Counted from the stretch's first letter, positions 14,008 to 26,323 are shown. The stretch is DNA of 64,000 nt from Roridomyces roridus (GCA_029378245.1 JARKIF010000003.1:744001-808000); one strand, 5' to 3'. Made by a program: numbers and translations. Notes: generated from the sequence alone by a model not told the origin.

Positions 14008-16181
14008 ATGCGTCTTACGTCCGGTTTGGTCTTGCTGGCTGTGGCCACCTCTTCTCTGGCGGGCGTTACCGTCCAAAAGCCCGGCTTGACGGTCCCCTCG
14101 AGATATGCGAGCCAGGAGACGGCTGCGCGCAAGCTCTTTTCGACGAGCTATGACGCGTACAGGTGAGGCTTCTTGGTGGGTTGGTGCATCTGCATGATAC
14201 TGAGTGGCCCCAGGAAATATGCGACTGGTCACGATGACTTGGAGCCCATTTCATTGACTACTTGGGATGGCCTTGGTGGTTGGGGTGCTTCTTTGGTCGA
14301 TGCTTTGGTGCGTTGGCTTCTGAACCACTCGACACGAGTCCACTAACATGTCTTCAGGGTACTCTGGCGGTCATGGGAGAGACTGTACGTGGGCCTGTTA
14401 ATTGCCGCCAGCTTGATCTTACGCCGTTTCTTGCAGCAAGAATTCGAGGATGCCGTCAACGTCATTGCCGACATCGACTTTAGCACGGACCCGGCTGGGG
14501 GAACCATCAGGTGAGCATCCATCTCTTAACTTTGAACCTTTCTCACGGTTCACAGCGTCTTCGAGACGACCATTCGTTGGGTCGGCGGCCTCGTTTCCGC
14601 TTACGAGCTCACCGATGGCAAATACCCTGTCCTCATCACGAAGGCCCAGGAAGTCGCTGACAAGCTGGCTTTTGCGTTCGTCGGGGTGAGATTGGTTTCA
14701 ACTTTCTTTTGAGTGTGGCTGACGATACTGCACTTAAAGGACAACAAAATCCCTTTCAACCAGATCGACTTTAGCACGAACCAGCCGCTCACTGATCAAA
14801 CGACCAACATCGCCCAGGTCGGAACGCTCAACTTGGAGTGGGGTGTGCTGAGCAAGTACACCGGCAACGCTACCTACGGACGTCTCACCGAGGACGCCGT
14901 CATTGCTGTCGCCGAGCTGGTGTGTTTCTTCTTCGTTTATTCGGTATCTTTCCTCATTCTTTTCAGGCTACCCCGCTTCCGGGCCTCGCTCCTCAGGTTA
15001 TGGACCCCAACACCGGCGAGTTTGCCGACGCGTATATCACTTGGGGCGGTGGAAGCGACAGTTACTTTGAGTATTTGCTCAAGTGGGCGCGGTACACCAA
15101 CAACGCCAACCCCATCTTCATCAACACTTGGAAGGTACGACGTCTTTCGCATATTTGTTTTATATTTTACTCAAAGAACAACAGACTGCGGTTGACTCGT
15201 CGATCAAGCACCTGCTCAAGCAATCGACTGTCGGCGGCTGGTGGTACCTCGCCGACCAGGATGACGATGGCAACATCCGTCACGTTGGATCTCACTTGGC
15301 GTGTTTCTACGCTGGCAACTGGCTCATGGGCGGCAAGCTGCTGCGCAACCAAACGATCATCGATATTGCGTTGGACCTCAACGAGGGGTGTTGGAACACG
15401 TACGCTAGCACGACGTATGTTCAATTTCTTTTTACGATCGTCTGAATATGGCTGCTGACTGGTAGAACTTAGAACTGGGATCGGCCCCGAGACCTTTGCA
15501 TTCATCAGCTCCGACGGCAACTACACTGGCGGCGGGTCCATTTCAGACGACCAACTCGCCTACTTTGAGAAGCACGGGCACTATATTACCGGTGCGGACT
15601 ACATCCAGCGTCCCGAAGGTGCGATTTTCTCGGTTGACCTCGACCTCGCGTCTCCAATAAAATAATATATAGTTCTCGAGTCCAACTTTTATGCATGGCG
15701 CGTCACCGGCAACACCAAGTACTTGGACCGCGCTGCGTCTGCTATCGCCGCGTTCAACAAGTACCTGCCCGCCCAGGCCGGTTTTGCTGGCTTGAACGAC
15801 GTCAATGACCCGAGCGCCGGCTTGATCGACGACATGCAGAGCTTCTGGTTCGTTTCTATCATCACTTACCCGTCGCGGATCTGGAATCCATGCTGACTTG
15901 GTCTAGGTTCGCCGAGGTGTTGAAATACCTCTTCCTCACGTTCGATAACCCGTCTCACATCAGCTTGGATACCTGTAAGTTGATTCTTTCGGCCAAGAGT
16001 ACCGAAATTGAAATCCGAATTTTTCCCTTCAGACGTGTTCAACACCGAGTGTCACCCACTGAAAGCCCCTCCTGCCCTCGCCACGTACGACGCCGACTTT
16101 ATTCCCTGGAAACAGTGGACCAAGCCGACGTCCACCGCGCCGCGCCCTGCGGTCAGCCCCATGTCGTTCTCGAGTAACTAG
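14008..16181 (+). CDS. GH47 mannosyl-oligosaccharide alpha-1,2-mannosidase (copy A)
   Basis: The only copy of four with no visible lesion. It removes alpha-1,2-linked mannose from N-glycans or mannans. A signal peptide (MRLTSGLVLLAVATSSLA) suggests secretion or entry to the ER. Motifs in order: LFSTSYDAYR, GHDDLEPIS, GGWGASLVDALGTL, VFETTIRWVGGLVSAYEL, TNIAQVGTLNLEW, ITWGGGSDSYFEYLLKW, RHVGSHLACFYAGNWLMGGKLL, LNEGCWNTYA, TGIGPE, YIQRPEVLESNFYAWR, FAEVLKYLFLTF and NTECHPL. The two Cys (HLACF and GCW) fit the conserved disulfide of fungal GH47. Stop TAG 16179-16181. The many introns differ in position from copies B-D: this copy alone has one after VAEL and lacks the one after NQT. No HDEL-type retention signal is seen, so extracellular action is plausible. 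Confidence 0.93.
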
Positions 16182-16488
16182 GTTTTACGGTTACTTTAGT
16201 GGCCACCATGTAGTTCAAAAAATAATAAAAAATGAACATACGAACTGATGCGCGTTTTGATTCCGCATTTCCAAAGATTTCCAATCGCTTCCACATGGCA
16301 ATGGACCCGAAACGAGTCGCACGGCCGCAGATCACTGTGCGTATCTTCTTTTCGTTTTTCATCCCCACCGCTTTTTATCTTTTGCCTCATCTGAAACCTT
16401 CCTTCTCTCACTTCTCCCACTTCTCACCCACTCACTTTTTCGACCAATTCTTCCGCCCCCTTCCTTCCAAAAGCCCAAATCGGCCATC

Positions 16489-17480
16489 ATGAAAACTTTC
16501 ACGCTCGTTGCATTTGCTGTACTCGGCGTTGCGCTCGCGCGCCCTGCGGTGAAGCGTCTGTCTGGCGATACAGGTGAGTCCTCGAGGGGAGACGTCGGGG
16601 CTGACTATTGACGATTACTGCAGCAAATGGGATGCAGGATGTCATTTCGGGATCCGCCTGCAAGGACGTCGCCGTTATCTTCGCGAGGGGGACTTTTGAC
16701 TCTGGGTACGTGGTGGTGATACACTCTTTGGGCGTATTCGTGACTGGATAATAGGAATATTGGAGTTTGGGTCGGCCCTCAATTCCAGGCGGCGCTGCAA
16801 AGCCAAATTGGGTCGCTCGCTTTCCAGGGCGTCGACTCCAACGCGTACCCTGCTACGCTCTCGTCGTACCTTGCGGAGGGCGGTAGCGATGCGGGATCGC
16901 AGAGCCTCGCTGACACGGTCACTGACTATGTCAACGCGTGCCCGAGCTCAAAGGTGGTCGTCACTGGATGGAGGTGAGTACCATCATCTGCTGTTGCTCC
17001 CGCGTTGAGCGTCTCTTCAGCCAAGGCGCCCTCGTCGCGCACAAAGGCCTCAACCTGATCCCCGCCAACATCCAAAGCCACGTCGTCGGATTCGTTACCT
17101 TTGGTGATCCCAACCGCCTCTTCACCAACGCCGCCGTCCCCGCCTCCATCGCGGTCCACAGCGAGTGCTTCACCGGCACGCTGCTCGACCCCCTCTGTGC
17201 GAGCCTGAGCAGCGACTTCAAGTGGCCCACCTCCATCTCTGACATCACCGGCCCCTTTGAGGACTTGCCCAGCTTGGCCACAGGCGCGAGCGAGGTGGCA
17301 TCCGCTGCGGAGCTTGTCGTTGATTTCCCTGGTCAGCTGTGGGATGCACGGCATGCGTTTGAGGACGCCTTGACGGATACGAGCAAGATGCAGCGCTTGC
17401 TTTTGTCGCCGCAGCATTTTATGTATGGCAATAATGGGCAGACGACCACTGCGGCCAATTTCGTTGCTGGTCTTGTTTAG
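16489..17480 (+). CDS. Cutinase (CE5), copy 1
   Basis: Exons 16489-16573, 16624-16705, 16755-16973 and 17021-17480 give 281 aa. There is a signal peptide (MKTFTLVAFAVLGVALA). Family motifs are CKDVAVIFARGTFDSG (oxyanion-hole region), the nucleophile elbow GWSQG rebuilt across the third intron, CxxGxxLDPLC-like CFTGTLLDPLC with the expected catalytic Asp region, and HFMYG for the catalytic His. Cutinases hydrolyse ester bonds of plant cutin or other polyesters and lipids outside the cell. It is longer than classic cutinases because of a DITGPFEDLPS insertion before the His. The upstream 100 bp are strongly pyrimidine rich, as in many fungal leaders. It sits between two GH47 genes in the same direction. 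Confidence 0.9.
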
Positions 17481-18093
17481 CGAGAGAAGGTGTAGGGTAT
17501 GGAAATTTTATTGATATTTATTTCATACGTACCAAAAAGCCATTCCTTTGAAGTTATCGGGTTTGGGAGAAGAGGTCGAAGTGGAAGTAAGGATCAAGTT
17601 TGGTTGACATTGACACGCTTTTGGACACGCTCATTTTGATTCCAACCACCGTGTCATCCACTGGCGAGTCACTCAGTGCTCGACTCCCTCAGCAAGCAGA
17701 GTCATGAGGCCGTATGGACCCAATGTCTACTTGTCCCTGGCTACTATCTATCACTGCATCAGAATGCCTCGGTTCTTCGCGTGCGCATGTCTCTTGTGAC
17801 TTCCAGCGACCAATCGTCATTTCCGATTTTGCTACCCACTTGGATGCCGTATACGTGTCCCCGCGTGTCCTGAAGTACGGTCGAATGCTGCAACGACACT
17901 TGGCGTAGGATTCGTGGCTTGTTTGCGACCAGTGGCTACGTCGAGCAGCACCTTGCTAAACATTCAAAGAACACCCTTATCCCCGCCCTTTTACCTGCCA
18001 AGACAGCCTCGCCATGCCTTTCCCAGGGATGGCAATCATACGCACTTCTGATTTCGACCTCGGAATCGCCTTCTCGTGCACATGGCCAATACA
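17481..18093. other. Intergenic stretch before GH47 copy B
   Basis: No gene is supported. Short overlapping frames at 17676-17908 carry no family motif. Confidence 0.5.
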
Positions 18094-18152
18094 TATAAGT
18101 ACAGACTGAGCGCGTTGCTGCAGTCCAGGACCATACGCAGCATCATCTCCCT

Positions 18153-20257
18153 ATGCGTCTCGCTCGTTTCTCCGTCTTCCTCCTCGGCGCCGCCTCGAGC
18201 GCTCTCGCTGGTGTTACTGTGCAGAAACCTGGCTTGACCATCCCGGCGGAGTATACGAGTCAAGAGACTGCTGCTAAGCAACTCTTTTCGACGAGTTATG
18301 ATGCGTACAAGTGAGTGAAATCGTCGATGTCTACTACCGATTTGACGCGTCGTTCCAGGCAATTTGCGTGGGGGCATGATGATTTGCTACCTGTAAGCTT
18401 GGGCGTTGGGGATGGCCTGGGTGGTTGGGGGGCGTCGCTCGTCGATGCTTTGGGTACTCTGGTGCGTAACGAATGGATATCACTTTCTTTGAGTAACATG
18501 AACGCCAGTGGATCGCCGGTGAAACGGATGAATTTGAGGAGGCGGTCAATTTTATCGCCAACCTCGATTTCAGCACCCCGCCAGTGCCCCAGACAATTAG
18601 GTATTCAGTCTTCCCCTTGCTATTCCGTTGTTCACTCTCTGTTGCAGTGTCTTTGAGACGACTATTCGATGGGTCGGCGGGCTTGTCTCGGCATACGAGC
18701 TGAGCGGCGAGCAGTACCCTATTCTTATCACCAAAGCCAAGGAGGTCACTGACAAGCTGGCGTTCGCGTTTTTCGGGGTGCAGTTGACTGATTTTCCTTC
18801 TTGTCCATTGCTTACCTTCCAAAAGAACAACACGATCCCTTTCAACCAGATGGACTTTACCACCAACAAGCCATTAAACCAAACGGTGCGGCATTATTCC
18901 GCTCAGGTGTATTTACCGTCTGACGCGCGTCTTTAGACCAACATCGCCCAGATCGGGACACTTTCCTTGGAATGGGGTGCACTCAGCAAGTACACTGGCA
19001 ATGCGACGTACGGTCAACTTACCGAAAACGCGGCCATTGCCGTTGCCGAGCTTGCTGCTCCTCTCCCGGGTCTCGCGCCTCAGGTCGTCGACCCGAACAC
19101 GGGCAAGTTCGCCGACGCGTATATCACTTGGGGCGTGGAAGCGATAGCTACTTTGAATACCTGATCAAGTTTGGACGGTATACGAATAACGCGAACCCGA
19201 TTTTCATCGACACCTGGAAGGTGAGAAGTTATTCGAGTTGAGTTCAGAGCCATGTCGTTTAACTTGTCGCATAGACTGCTGTGGATTCTTCGATCACACA
19301 CTTGCTCAAGACTTCCACTGTCGGCAACTTTTCCTATCTTGCCGATTTTGACGACTCTGGTCGGATTCGTCACGTCGGCTCGCACCTGGCTTGTTTCTAT
19401 GCGGGGAACTGGCTCCTCGGGGGACAGCTCCTGCAGAACCAGACGATCATCGACATTGCGTTGGACCTCAACGAGGGATGCTGGAACACCTACGCTAGCA
19501 CCGCGTATGTCCTTTCTACTATCTTTCGAACATCACTCATTTTCAATTCTAGGACCGGTATTGGCCCTGAAGGTTTCGCGTTCATCAGCGCCGACGGCAA
19601 CTTTACCGGGGGATCGAGTATTAGTGCTTCTCAGCTGGCGTTTTACAACAAACACGGGTACTACATCACTAGCTCGGACTACATCCAGCGCCCCGAGGGT
19701 ACGTGAACAGTTGCAGTCAATCTTGCCTTACTAGCAATTGAACCACGACTGTAGTTCTGGAATCCAACTTTTACGCTTGGCGCGTGACGGGGGACACCAA
19801 GTACCTGGACCGCGCTGCGTCGGCTATCGCGTCTTTTAACAAGTTCTTGCCCGCCAAGGTGGCTTTCGCCGGGTTGAATGATGTCAACAATGTGAACGGC
19901 GGGTTGATCGACGATATGGAGAGTTTCTGGTCGGTCTTCTGCGTATTTGCTCTGTCTGGAATTAAATCTCACATTCCGTTCAAAGGTTCGCGGAGGTCCT
20001 CAAGTACCTGGTCTTGACTTTCGACGACCCGTCTCACATTAGCTTGGACGATTGTGAGTCGAAATCAAATCATATTCGGCCTCAAGACCTGTTCGCTAAC
20101 AACGGATTTCGTAGACGTTTTCAACACAGAATGCCACCCGTTGAAAGCCCCGCCTGCGCTCGACTCGTACGCTGCCAAGCTGGTCCCGGCGAAGAAGTAC
20201 ACGCCCCCAGCCACCACTGCGCCGCGTCCTGCAGTCAGCCCAAGACCTCAGCAGTGA
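18153..20257 (+). pseudogene. GH47 alpha-1,2-mannosidase (copy B), single frameshift
   Basis: Start ATG 18153 (signal peptide MRLARFSVFLLGAASSALA), stop TGA 20255-20257. All GH47 motifs are present, including FETTIRWVGGLVSAYEL, RHVGSHLACFYAGNWLLGG, GCWNTYA and NTECHPL. One G is missing at 19131-19136: copies A, C and D read ITWGGGSDSYFEY, whereas here the frame becomes ITWGVEAIATLNT and stops at 19164, with the correct frame resuming immediately in another phase. Everything else is open, so this is a very young pseudogene or a one-base assembly error. It has an intron after GTL that copy A lacks, and lacks those after DAL and before EEF. Confidence 0.85.
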
Positions 20258-20969
20258 ACTATTTAGCTGGATTCTGTTGAATCAAGTTGTGGAATGCAAT
20301 GCAATAGTAATTTCTTTTGAGTGGTTGAATTTTGTATGGTTGAAATTGGGAGTGACGTGATGACATCATTGATGTAATCGGCGCTTGACTCTGCACCACA
20401 TCCGACTCCGTTTCGCCTCGCCGACCTCACTATCGCCTCGCCGAAGGAATCTAGGGCTCCATCCCATGATCACCCTGTTTTTAACTTTGGGGCCTCTTTT
20501 TCCGGCCACCGCTTTGTGACGCTCCACTGGACCGCGCTCAAGTACGAATAGCTTTGAAAGACGTTGCCACTACTACCGCATACCCATCTCCTGGCTTGTT
20601 TTCACACTTTTTGGCCCAATCTTCACGCGCACGGCTTGAGGGCTTTGATTTAAATAGTGAGGCAGGCTTGTGACTTGCTTCAACGAAGCGACACTGCTGC
20701 CATTGATCTTCTCCCGGTGGTGTGGGGTAGGCGTTCATAAATACATCAATTCCGAAGCTCGAAGAATACAGTTGACCTGCTGCACTGCGCAAGTACGGCG
20801 GCAATCCTCTGCAGATAAATATACACTCGGAAGAAGGCCAATATCCACGACTTGCTTCTGATATTCGCGATTCTCGTCCACATGGTTGGAAACACAGAGC
20901 TAAAATCGACCGACTCAGTATAAAACGAGTCACCCCGAACTTCAGTGTACCGGTGAGCACTCGCTGGAA

Positions 20970-23263
20970 ATGCGTCTCACTCATACCGGCGTTCTCCTTG
21001 GTGCTGCCTCTAGCGCTTTAGCCGTCGGCTTAAATGTTCAGAAGCCCGGTTTGACGGTCCCTGAAAAGTACGCTCCTCAAAAGGCCGCTGCTCAGAAGAT
21101 CTTCTCGACGAGTTATGATGCGTACAAGTGAGCAGGCTTACGTCTGCAGGAGTTTCGACTAATGGTTTGTTGCACAGGCAGTTTGCATTTGGCCACGATG
21201 AATTGTTGCCTGTGAGCTTGACCGTCGGGGACGATCTGGGAGGGTGGGGTGCCTCGCTCGTCGATGCTTTGGTAAGTTGAATGTATCGAGATCATTCACA
21301 TTTCGTACTGACGAACAAACCAGGGAACTCTGGTAAGTTGAACACGCTCATCCCGCTTTCTGGAACTAACATCCTTCAGTTGGTTATGGGACAAACTGTA
21401 AGCCAACCTCTTCATAACTGAACCGCCCGGTTGAACTTCTTCCCAGGAAGAGTTTGAAGACGCGGTCAAATTCGTTGCCACCCTCGACTTTAACACTCCT
21501 CCGGTGCCGCAGGATATCAGGTATTCAGAGCCCCTTCAATTGATCCCTCAGCCAACATCTACTATTACAGTGTCTTTGAGACGACTATCCGCTGGGTGGG
21601 CGGCCTCATTTCAGCATACGAGCTCAGCAACAAGCAATTCCCCATTCTCATTACTAAAGCGAAGGAAGTTACCGACAAGCTGGCATTCGCGTTTTTCGAG
21701 GTGCGTCGCTCCAGTTCACCGCTTTTCCCGTTGTTTATCATGACAGGGTAACACGATTCCTTTCAATGAGCTTGACTTCACAACCAACACGCCACTGAAC
21801 CAAACGGTGTGCCATTGTTACTCCGCTCAGGTGTATTTACGCCGTCTAACGCCACTTTAGACCAACATCGCCCAAATTGGGACGCTCTCTTTGGAATGGG
21901 GGGCTCTCAGCAAGTATACCGGCAACGCGACATACGGACGACTCACCGAGAACGCCGTCATCGCTGTTGCCCAGCTCGCGGACCCCTTGCCAGGTCTTGC
22001 GGCCCAGGCCGTGGATCCGAACACCGGCCAGTTCACTGATGCTTCCATCACTTGGGGTGGTGGCAGCGACAGCTACTTTGAGTATCTTCTCAAGTTTGCG
22101 CGGTATACCAATAATGCGAATCCAATCTTTCTCGACACTTGGAAGGTGCGCAGCGGCGGGTCTTCAAAATTTACGCGTCTGGGCTCCAATATTATTTGAC
22201 ACAGACTGCCGTGGATTCTTCCATCAAGCATCTGCTCAAGACTTCGACGGTTGGAAATTTCTCGTATCTTGCCGACTTTGACGATTCTGGTCTCATTCGC
22301 CATGTTGGCTCGCATTTGGCTTGTTTCTACGCGGGAAATTGGCTCCTCGGCGGACAGCTCCTGCAGAATCAGACGATTGTCGATGTAGCGTTGTAATTGA
22401 ACGATGGCTGCTGGGTGAGTGTTGACTTGGATCCGTCAAGTTCAACTGTGTTGACAAATTGGAACACAGAACACATACGCTGGGACAGAGTACGCTTCCT
22501 CCCACACCCTTTTGAAAACATTGCTGACCACTGGTCAAATCAGGACTGGTATTGGCCCCGAAAACTTTGCATTCATCAGCTCGGACGGGAACTTTACCGG
22601 CGGAGGCGATATCACCGCTGAGCAGCTTGCGTTTTACAACCAACATGGTTACTACATTACCACTTCTGACTACATGCAGCGACCCGAAGGTATGTATGAA
22701 CCGCTTCTCCGAGCTCGGAATAATGTCGACGGAATCTCTGATAATCAATGCTCAACAACAAACTTGATGTAGTTCTCGACTCCAACTTTTACGCATGGCG
22801 TGTTACGGGCGACACAAAGTACCTCGACCGCGCGGCGTCGCCATTGCGTCTTTCAACAAGTTTTTACGGGCCACGGTTGCGTTTGCTGGGTTGAACGATG
22901 TCAACGATTTCAGTGCTGGGTTGTTTGACGACATGGAGAGTTTCTGGTGGGTCTCACTCCTCTACAACGCATTTTTTGCTTACGTTAAGGAATGAAGGTT
23001 CGCCGAGGTGTTGAAATACCTATTCCTCACTTTCGACGACCCGAATCACATCAGTCTGGACACCCGTAAGTCGTCGTCCGATCCACTTTTCCTTGAACAT
23101 AGCTAATCATGAGGATACAGACGTTTTCAACACAGAGTGCCACCCTTTGATAGCCCCTCCCGCGCTGGAATCGTACAACGCCAATATACTCCCCGGCAAG
23201 GCGTTCACTCCACCAGCCACTATTGCGCCGCGGCCGTCGTTTAGTCCTAGGCCTCAGCATTAG
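20970..23263 (+). pseudogene. GH47 alpha-1,2-mannosidase pseudogene (copy C)
   Basis: Start ATG 20970, stop TAG 23261-23263; TATAAAA at 20919-20925. GH47 motifs are as in the other copies, with signal peptide MRLTHTGVLLGAASSALA. Two lesions: TAA at 22394-22396 inside DVAL-LNDGCW, where twin copy D has AAA, and a 1-nt deletion near 22838-22842 (RAAS-IAS), where the twin reads RAASAIAS. Exon structure includes a 9-nt exon (GTL, GGAACTCTG) and an 18-nt exon (LVMGQT) near 21323-21400, shared with copy D. It lies in tandem downstream of copy B. Confidence 0.88.
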
Positions 23264-23335
23264 CAGTAATTTTGCGTCGTGTAAAAATGTTGTTGTATTC
23301 GTTACATGAGTATTCGTTACATGAGTATTACGGGC

Positions 23336-24895
23336 TCAATATCCAAACGGTTCGATGTTGAACCGAGCGCGGGCATTAAATGTCCACACCGGCGTCGGAA
23401 CATAAGACAAGCTGATATCAAGACCCTGCGCTACATACCCCTGCAATTCAGGCAATATGTCAATTTCCATGGGACGATCGAATCCAATATGAACCCGCTG
23501 CAAAGGCTGGTTCGTCGTCATCCTGCCATGAATCCAAGACAGAATGGCGGAATCCGACCAATCACACAAGTTCCGCACGATATCCAGCTTGCGCAACGGT
23601 GGACAAGTCGTCGTTGAGAGGGGGATTTTGAAAAACCCATCTTGTAGACGCTCGATGTCTGTAGAATCGGGTTCACCCAGTCGGAGGTGTGCGATAGGAA
23701 ACACGTAGATCAATCCGCGCAACATGGCCTCTGAAATGTGCATGTTCCCCGTAATATAGACGACCAAATCCGCCGCGGGACCATCTGAGACAGATGCATC
23801 GAAGAATCTGGAGGTGAAATTGTCTTCCTCTCCCCCTGCCCGGACCCCGAGTTGTAGGTAATGGAGCTTTGGCATGGTCAAACATTCCAAAAGGTCCATC
23901 GGGTCCATCGAGTAGTAAAAGTCCAGGCGGAGGGCCTGGAGGTGAGGAAGATGGATGTCGCGCGGAGTGAATGTGAGCCCGGTGTGGGGGTCCAGCTGTG
24001 AGAGGCGGCATCGAACCAGTTTGGTGCACCTGTGGAGCACCTCAAGCGCATCATCGGGAGTGAGTGACGTGTGGTTAGATACACAGTCGGAATTGATCTC
24101 GGTCAATTGCGCCCAAGCGATGGGCAGGGCGAGCAGATTAACTTCCCCCTGAAGTGAAAGCCGGCGCAGTGCAGGGATGCAAAAGATATTTGAATGGTCC
24201 AGAACAGGCGGCGGCCAACGAGAACCTCTGAGGCCGTCCATTAGAATGCTTTCCAGCATTGGGAGCTGTTCCGCACCCAGCTGGAGTAGCGCAGATAATC
24301 CAGAGCCGGAGCCCTCATATCTGAAGCTCCTGAGACGTCGAGAGACTCTGAGCAGCTGGGCAAGGACGACACTGGGGACTTCATCTTGATCCCGAGGTTG
24401 AGCCAATGAGACCGAAAGCGAGCACAGTCCGGAACGATCGAACCAGGCTTGAAGTAACATCCCGAGCCGCTGTTCCATTCCCTTTGGCGGCTCGATGCCA
24501 TTAGCGCCGCTGACCAATGGAGGGATGTACACAGAGCTCCAAAGTCGCGGGGTCGAGTTCGCGACACGTCGCCAAAGCCCGCAAATGCGACCCAAAAGCA
24601 TGGGTGCCTCGGTGACCTCGATGAGGGCATCATGGTCGTCCGGGAGGCAGGATATGAAGATTTCCCGTAGGACATCTTCCGGAATGCGTCGGATGGGAGA
24701 GAGGAGGGCTCTGTGACTGTCCACCACAACTTGCAGCGACGCTTTCTGAGCGACGAGATGGGAGATGAGGGCGTCCAGCCGAGCAAGTTCAGCGACCGGC
24801 TCTTGGAGAAGTGCATGCAGCTGTTTCACTTCAGAGTCGGAAGGGACAAAGTTGGTGTTCAGCTGGTGGACAAACGGCGAATCCGCGAGCGGCAT
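23336..24895 (-). CDS. F-box-like protein with leucine-rich stretches (copy 2)
   Basis: Single-exon frame of 519 aa from ATG 24895 to TGA at 23336. Residues 20-65 look helical or coiled-coil (VKQLHALLQEPVAELARL); the F-box-like motif LSPIRRIPEDVLREIFISCLP follows at about 68-88. Then come WRRVANSTPRLWSSV, a conserved post-F-box signature of this fungal family, and irregular leucine-rich stretches to the C-terminus. Inferred role: adaptor of an SCF ubiquitin ligase; substrate unknown. Its start codon is only 57 bp from that of the divergent epimerase gene, because the edge of the inverted duplication falls there. The left-arm twin (1041-2562) is broken. Confidence 0.88.
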   Translation of the reverse strand: MPLADSPFVHQLNTNFVPSDSEVKQLHALLQEPVAELARLDALISHLVAQKASLQVVVDSHRALLSPIRRIPEDVLREIFISCLPDDHDALIEVTEAPMLLGRICGLWRRVANSTPRLWSSVYIPPLVSGANGIEPPKGMEQRLGMLLQAWFDRSGLCSLSVSLAQPRDQDEVPSVVLAQLLRVSRRLRSFRYEGSGSGLSALLQLGAEQLPMLESILMDGLRGSRWPPPVLDHSNIFCIPALRRLSLQGEVNLLALPIAWAQLTEINSDCVSNHTSLTPDDALEVLHRCTKLVRCRLSQLDPHTGLTFTPRDIHLPHLQALRLDFYYSMDPMDLLECLTMPKLHYLQLGVRAGGEEDNFTSRFFDASVSDGPAADLVVYITGNMHISEAMLRGLIYVFPIAHLRLGEPDSTDIERLQDGFFKIPLSTTTCPPLRKLDIVRNLCDWSDSAILSWIHGRMTTNQPLQRVHIGFDRPMEIDILPELQGYVAQGLDISLSYVPTPVWTFNARARFNIEPFGY

Positions 24896-24952
24896 GGTGG
24901 TTTGGACCAAACACCAATTCGGGCCGGCAGCCGCAATCTTCTTTCCACTTCC

Positions 24953-25960
24953 ATGTCTCTCCGATATCTCTCAGCCAGACTTGCCCAGCAAGTAGGCTCC
25001 CAATCCTCAAATAGACTGTACACGTCTTGATCGCGAGCGCAGATTGACGATGAGCTCACGAGTGCCGCTGGAGCTTTCAGCCTCGACCAGGCAAGTTTCG
25101 CGCCATCCAGCAAGAGTCTAGCCATTTACCTTTGCAAAGCTCATGGAGCTGGCGGGTCTTGCATGCGCACAGACTCTAGCCAAGGTATATGACTCCGCGA
25201 AATTCAATCGCGTGCTGGTGTGTTGTGGACCGGGGAATCAGGGTGCGTAGTATTTGAAGCATTCTGGTGAAGAACTCTGAATCCATACAGGAGGCGATGG
25301 ACTCGTTGCGGCGCGTCATCTATGTAAGTGGTTCGTTCAAACCGTTGCCATTCCGCTTGAATATTCCGCCAGCCATGTTCGGATACAAAACGACAATCTA
25401 CATGCCCAAGGTCGGTTCCACAGCTCTACGACCCATGAAATACTCCCACTTTTATAGCCAGGTACCAAGGAAATCTACCAGCGTCTGCACACACAATGCA
25501 AAAACCTCGACATCGCGACCTTGCCCGCCGATTCAGAGTCTTTCCGCGACGCCCTGGCATCTTCCGACGTCATCCTCGACGCGATATTCGGGTTTTCCTT
25601 CAAAGGACCCATCCGAGCGCCTTTCGACGACGCCCTTCCCCTCCTTTCGCAATCCCGCCTTCCGATCGTGTCCGTTGATATCCCGTCCGGCTGGGATGTC
25701 GAGGCAGGCAATGAAGCTGGCGTGGGCCTAAACCCGGATGTTCTCCTCAGCTTGACAGCGCCGAAAGAGGGCGTCAGATCCTTCCGCGGACGGCACTTTC
25801 TCGGAGGGCGATTTGTTCCAAAGTATTTAGCCGTTTATTTCTTCTGCTACTTCTCAACCTTTTGAACAGGTCCATGGACGAGAAGTTCCAGCTGAATCTG
25901 CCCGCATATCCGGGCTATGAACAGATTGTCGACATTACAGAAGCGACACAGAAATTGTAA
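24953..25960 (+). CDS. NAD(P)H-hydrate epimerase
   Basis: Seven exons: 24953-24991, 25043-25090, 25140-25242, 25291-25323, 25373-25410, 25458-25822 and 25870-25960, together 238 aa. It repairs damaged NAD(P)H by interconverting R- and S-NAD(P)HX for the partner dehydratase (YjeF N-terminal family). Motifs: LMELAGLACAQ, CGPGNQGGDGLVAARHL (the Gly-rich loop, split by an intron), DAIFGFSFKGP, SVDIPSGWDVE and the terminal LPAYPG. The second intron uses a GC donor (CAG^gcaagt). The length matches the stand-alone eukaryotic epimerase. It diverges from the F-box-like gene with almost no intergenic space. Confidence 0.95.
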
Positions 25961-26114
25961 TACATAGTGTTCAGTTATCCTCTTTCCTTCGTTCCTCTCC
26001 AGTGGCTTTCACCAACCCTTTCGACGGTCGTTCAGCGTTGCTTCGCCGGCTATTAGGCCAAGGCTGTGTACCTCGCCAATATCATTTTCGCTGGAATACC
26101 AGCCTACTAGTACT

Positions 26115-26323
26115 AGCTCCGATTCTGACGCAACGAAATCCGGCATTCTATACGCACATGCGACCTGGGCGGCGTGTGGGACAGCAATATCGCGGGGTTC
26201 TAACGCTGATACACTTCAACGGGGCGCCCGGCTTTCGTCTGCGGGGGACCCTCGGGCGGAGTCCGTTTCAACCACATACATATTAAAGCCGGAACCTTGC
26301 TATGGCCAGTCATCGCTCGTATC
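26115..26323 (+). repeat. Duplicated protease promoter region, unit 1
   Basis: Similar to about 27120-27409 upstream of unit 2: shared blocks around AGCTCCGATTCTG, CACTTCAACGGG, CGGCTTTCGTCT and a TATTAAAG or TATTTAAG element followed by GCCGGAACC and CTTGCTATGGCCA. This shows that promoter and gene were duplicated together. Confidence 0.7.

Larger units (their letters stand above)
20455..24911 (-). repeat. Right arm of 4.5-kb inverted duplication
   Basis: Inverted copy of about 1025-5545, with GH47 copy C (plus strand) and the intact F-box-like gene (minus strand). The inner edge lies near 20455, where a run around GGCCTCTTTTTCCGGCC is shared with 5500-5530 in reverse. The outer edge lies at the F-box start, next to the epimerase gene. 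A 15-bp tandem duplication at 23297-23326 between the two genes is private to this arm. Confidence 0.85.
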
